A stretch of 6,266 nucleotides of DNA from NCBI GenBank assembly GCA_937901265.1, contig CALCHA010000698.1:1-6266 (forward strand), given 5' to 3'. The translations under genes and the position numbers were made by a program. Source of the stretch: an uncultured Phycisphaerales bacterium. Lineage in GTDB: Bacteria > Planctomycetota > Phycisphaerae > WQYP01. Shown piece after piece: positions 5,136 through 6,266 of this stretch (position 1 is its first letter; each line of letters starts with the position of its first letter). Below the pieces are notes generated by a model. That model was not told the origin of the DNA and did not search any database. It worked only from the letters and a program-made list of their open reading frames with translations.

Positions 5136-5163
5136 GGCGGCAAATTTGCAATTCAGCGCCGCC
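5136..5163. promoter_or_regulatory. Inverted repeat in the divergent promoter region, possible operator
   Basis: GGCGGC (5136-5141) and GCCGCC (5158-5163) are a perfect 6-bp inverted repeat around an AT-rich core containing two AATT blocks (5143-5146 and 5150-5153). The core includes the candidate -35 at 5146-5151, so a bound regulator could block it. No T-run follows, so it is not a terminator. In GC-rich DNA a 6-bp GC dyad can arise by chance. Confidence 0.25.
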
Positions 5164-5174
5164 GAGTGGATAAA
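5146..5174 (+). promoter_or_regulatory. Candidate promoter of the transhydrogenase-like gene
   Basis: TTGCAA (5146-5151) and GATAAA (5169-5174) are separated by exactly 17 nt; each matches four of six consensus bases. The start of transcription would be near 5181, giving a leader of about 30 nt before the ATG at 5210. Confidence 0.4.
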
Positions 5175-5209
5175 CAGGACCTTCCCACGAAAAAAGCGAA
5201 GAGGCAGGT

Positions 5210-6266
5210 ATGAAACACTACGATTTGGCGGTGATTGGTTCGGGGCCTGCGGGACAGAAGGGGGCCATCCAGGGGGCAAAGCTGGACAAGCGTTGCTGCA
5301 TCATCGAGAAGAATCCGGTGCTGGGCGGCGCGGGGATCAACACCGGGACGATTCCTTCGAAGGCGTTGCGCGAGGCGGTGCTGCACCTGACGGGGGCCAA
5401 CAAGCGGGCGCTTTTTGGGGAGAATTTCCGTTCCAAGCGCGACATCACGATCGGGGATCTGACCTACGTTGCGCAGCAGGTGATTCACAACGAACTCTCG
5501 GTGATCCGCGAGCAGCTGGACCGCAACAACGTGGATGTGATCTGGGGAGCCGCCCACTTTGAGGGGCCTAACCTGCTGCAGCTGCAGACCGGCGACACCA
5601 CCGAGATGATCACGGCGGACAAGTTTCTCATCGCCACCGGCACGCGGCCGGCGACCCCGATGACCGTGCCCTTCAACGACACGACGATCTTCACCTCGGA
5701 TGGCCTGCTCAAGCTCAACCACATGCCCAAGTCCATCATCATCGTGGGTGGCGGCGTGATCGGCGTGGAGTATGCGTGCATGCTCGGGGCCATCGGCGTG
5801 CGCGTGATCCTCGTGGAGGGACGCCCGGCGCTGTTTGATTTTCTGGACCGGGAAATCGTTGAGGCCCTGCAATATCAGATGCGGCAGGTGGGCATCACGC
5901 TGCGTCTGGGGGAGAAAGTGGCGCGGATACAGGAGGTCGCTGCGACGACCAACCATGGGCAACACCTCGTGGAGGCGAAGCTGGAATCGGGCAAGCTGCT
6001 GCAGGCGCATTGCCTGCTCTATTCCGTCGGCCGCCAGGGCACAACCAAGGCGCTGGCGCTGGAAAACGTGGGGTTGATTCCCGATGACCGCGAACGGCTG
6101 AAGGTCAACGAACATTACCAGACAGAGGTCGGGCATATTTACGCCGCGGGCGATGTGATCGGCTTTCCGGCGCTGGCGTCCACGGCGATGGAACAGGGTC
6201 GGCTGGCGGTCTGTCACGCCTTTGGGGTGGAGACGCAGAGCTTCACGGACCTGTTTCCCTACGGCA
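5210..6266 (+). CDS. sthA: Soluble pyridine nucleotide transhydrogenase-like flavoprotein (partial, C-terminus beyond window)
   Basis: FAD-dependent pyridine-nucleotide oxidoreductase, probably exchanging hydride between NADH and NADPH pools in the cytosol. The first 352 codons are present and remain open to the window end; full-length relatives are about 465 aa. Visible parts: the FAD-binding Rossmann motif AVIGSGPAG (7-15), the active-site helix region GGAGINTGTIPSKALREAV (39-57), ATGTRP (142-147), the second Rossmann motif IVGGGVIGVEYA (178-189) with Glu at 203 for nucleotide binding, and the FAD-contacting IYAAGDVIG segment. In disulfide reductases such as dihydrolipoamide dehydrogenase the active-site segment carries Cys-x4-Cys. 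Here those positions are Gly 42 and Thr 47, and the TIPSKALREAV form is typical of SthA. The ATG has GAGG 5 nt upstream (5201-5204). The missing dimerisation domain prevents a final call. Confidence 0.88.
   Translation, partial: MKHYDLAVIGSGPAGQKGAIQGAKLDKRCCIIEKNPVLGGAGINTGTIPSKALREAVLHLTGANKRALFGENFRSKRDITIGDLTYVAQQVIHNELSVIREQLDRNNVDVIWGAAHFEGPNLLQLQTGDTTEMITADKFLIATGTRPATPMTVPFNDTTIFTSDGLLKLNHMPKSIIIVGGGVIGVEYACMLGAIGVRVILVEGRPALFDFLDREIVEALQYQMRQVGITLRLGEKVARIQEVAATTNHGQHLVEAKLESGKLLQAHCLLYSVGRQGTTKALALENVGLIPDDRERLKVNEHYQTEVGHIYAAGDVIGFPALASTAMEQGRLAVCHAFGVETQSFTDLFPYG

Noticed and set aside
5153..6217. A 354-codon minus-strand open frame opposite the transhydrogenase gene
   Set aside because: It is antisense to a frame with two Rossmann motifs and the FAD segment, and it has Arg/His/Leu-rich low-information sequence.

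Overview
The window is GC-rich bacterial DNA. It carries core-metabolism genes plus one accessory gene cassette. Protein character suggests the Planctomycetota or a close PVC relative: a cytidylate kinase with an EGRDQGT motif, a mitochondrial-type split E1 alpha/beta pyruvate dehydrogenase, a soluble transhydrogenase-type flavoprotein, and a four-helix-bundle 'IVP' gene. That placement is inference from recognised sequence style, not from a phylogenetic marker. Start codons are often GTG (cmk, pdhA and the four-helix gene).

Layout: cmk (38-715, minus strand) is divergent from a pdhA/pdhB unit (1137-3647, plus strand). The 421-bp gap between them holds a convincing plus-strand terminator hairpin (906-948) with no gene in front of it, and a separate promoter-like site just before pdhA. 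pdhA and pdhB are not adjacent. A 477-bp block (2170-2646) lies between them, containing one four-helix-bundle protein gene bracketed by two arrays of 8-bp repeats in inverted orientation, four units on each side. A strong terminator (3689-3726) closes the pdh unit. Next come a small two-helix membrane protein gene (3825-4100, plus) and a convergent YycJ/WalJ-like metallo-beta-lactamase-fold hydrolase (4160-5059, minus). A divergent promoter region (5060-5209) follows, then the first 352 codons of a soluble pyridine nucleotide transhydrogenase-like flavoprotein (5210 to the window end, plus).

How the genes fit together: PdhA and PdhB form the E1 component that decarboxylates pyruvate for acetyl-CoA synthesis. 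No E2 or E3 gene follows before the terminator, so those subunits must be encoded elsewhere. The flavoprotein at the right end looks like an E3 relative but lacks both redox cysteines, so it more likely moves reducing equivalents between NADH and NADPH. Cmk supplies CDP/dCDP.

The most notable object is the repeat-flanked four-helix cassette in the pdh operon. Its two 32-nt arms could pair in the mRNA at 29 of 32 positions (25 Watson-Crick, 4 G-U). The cassette would then be looped out, in a layout resembling the intervening sequences of some 23S rRNA genes. The second notable object is the orphan terminator upstream of pdhA, which implies a small RNA or a terminated leader.
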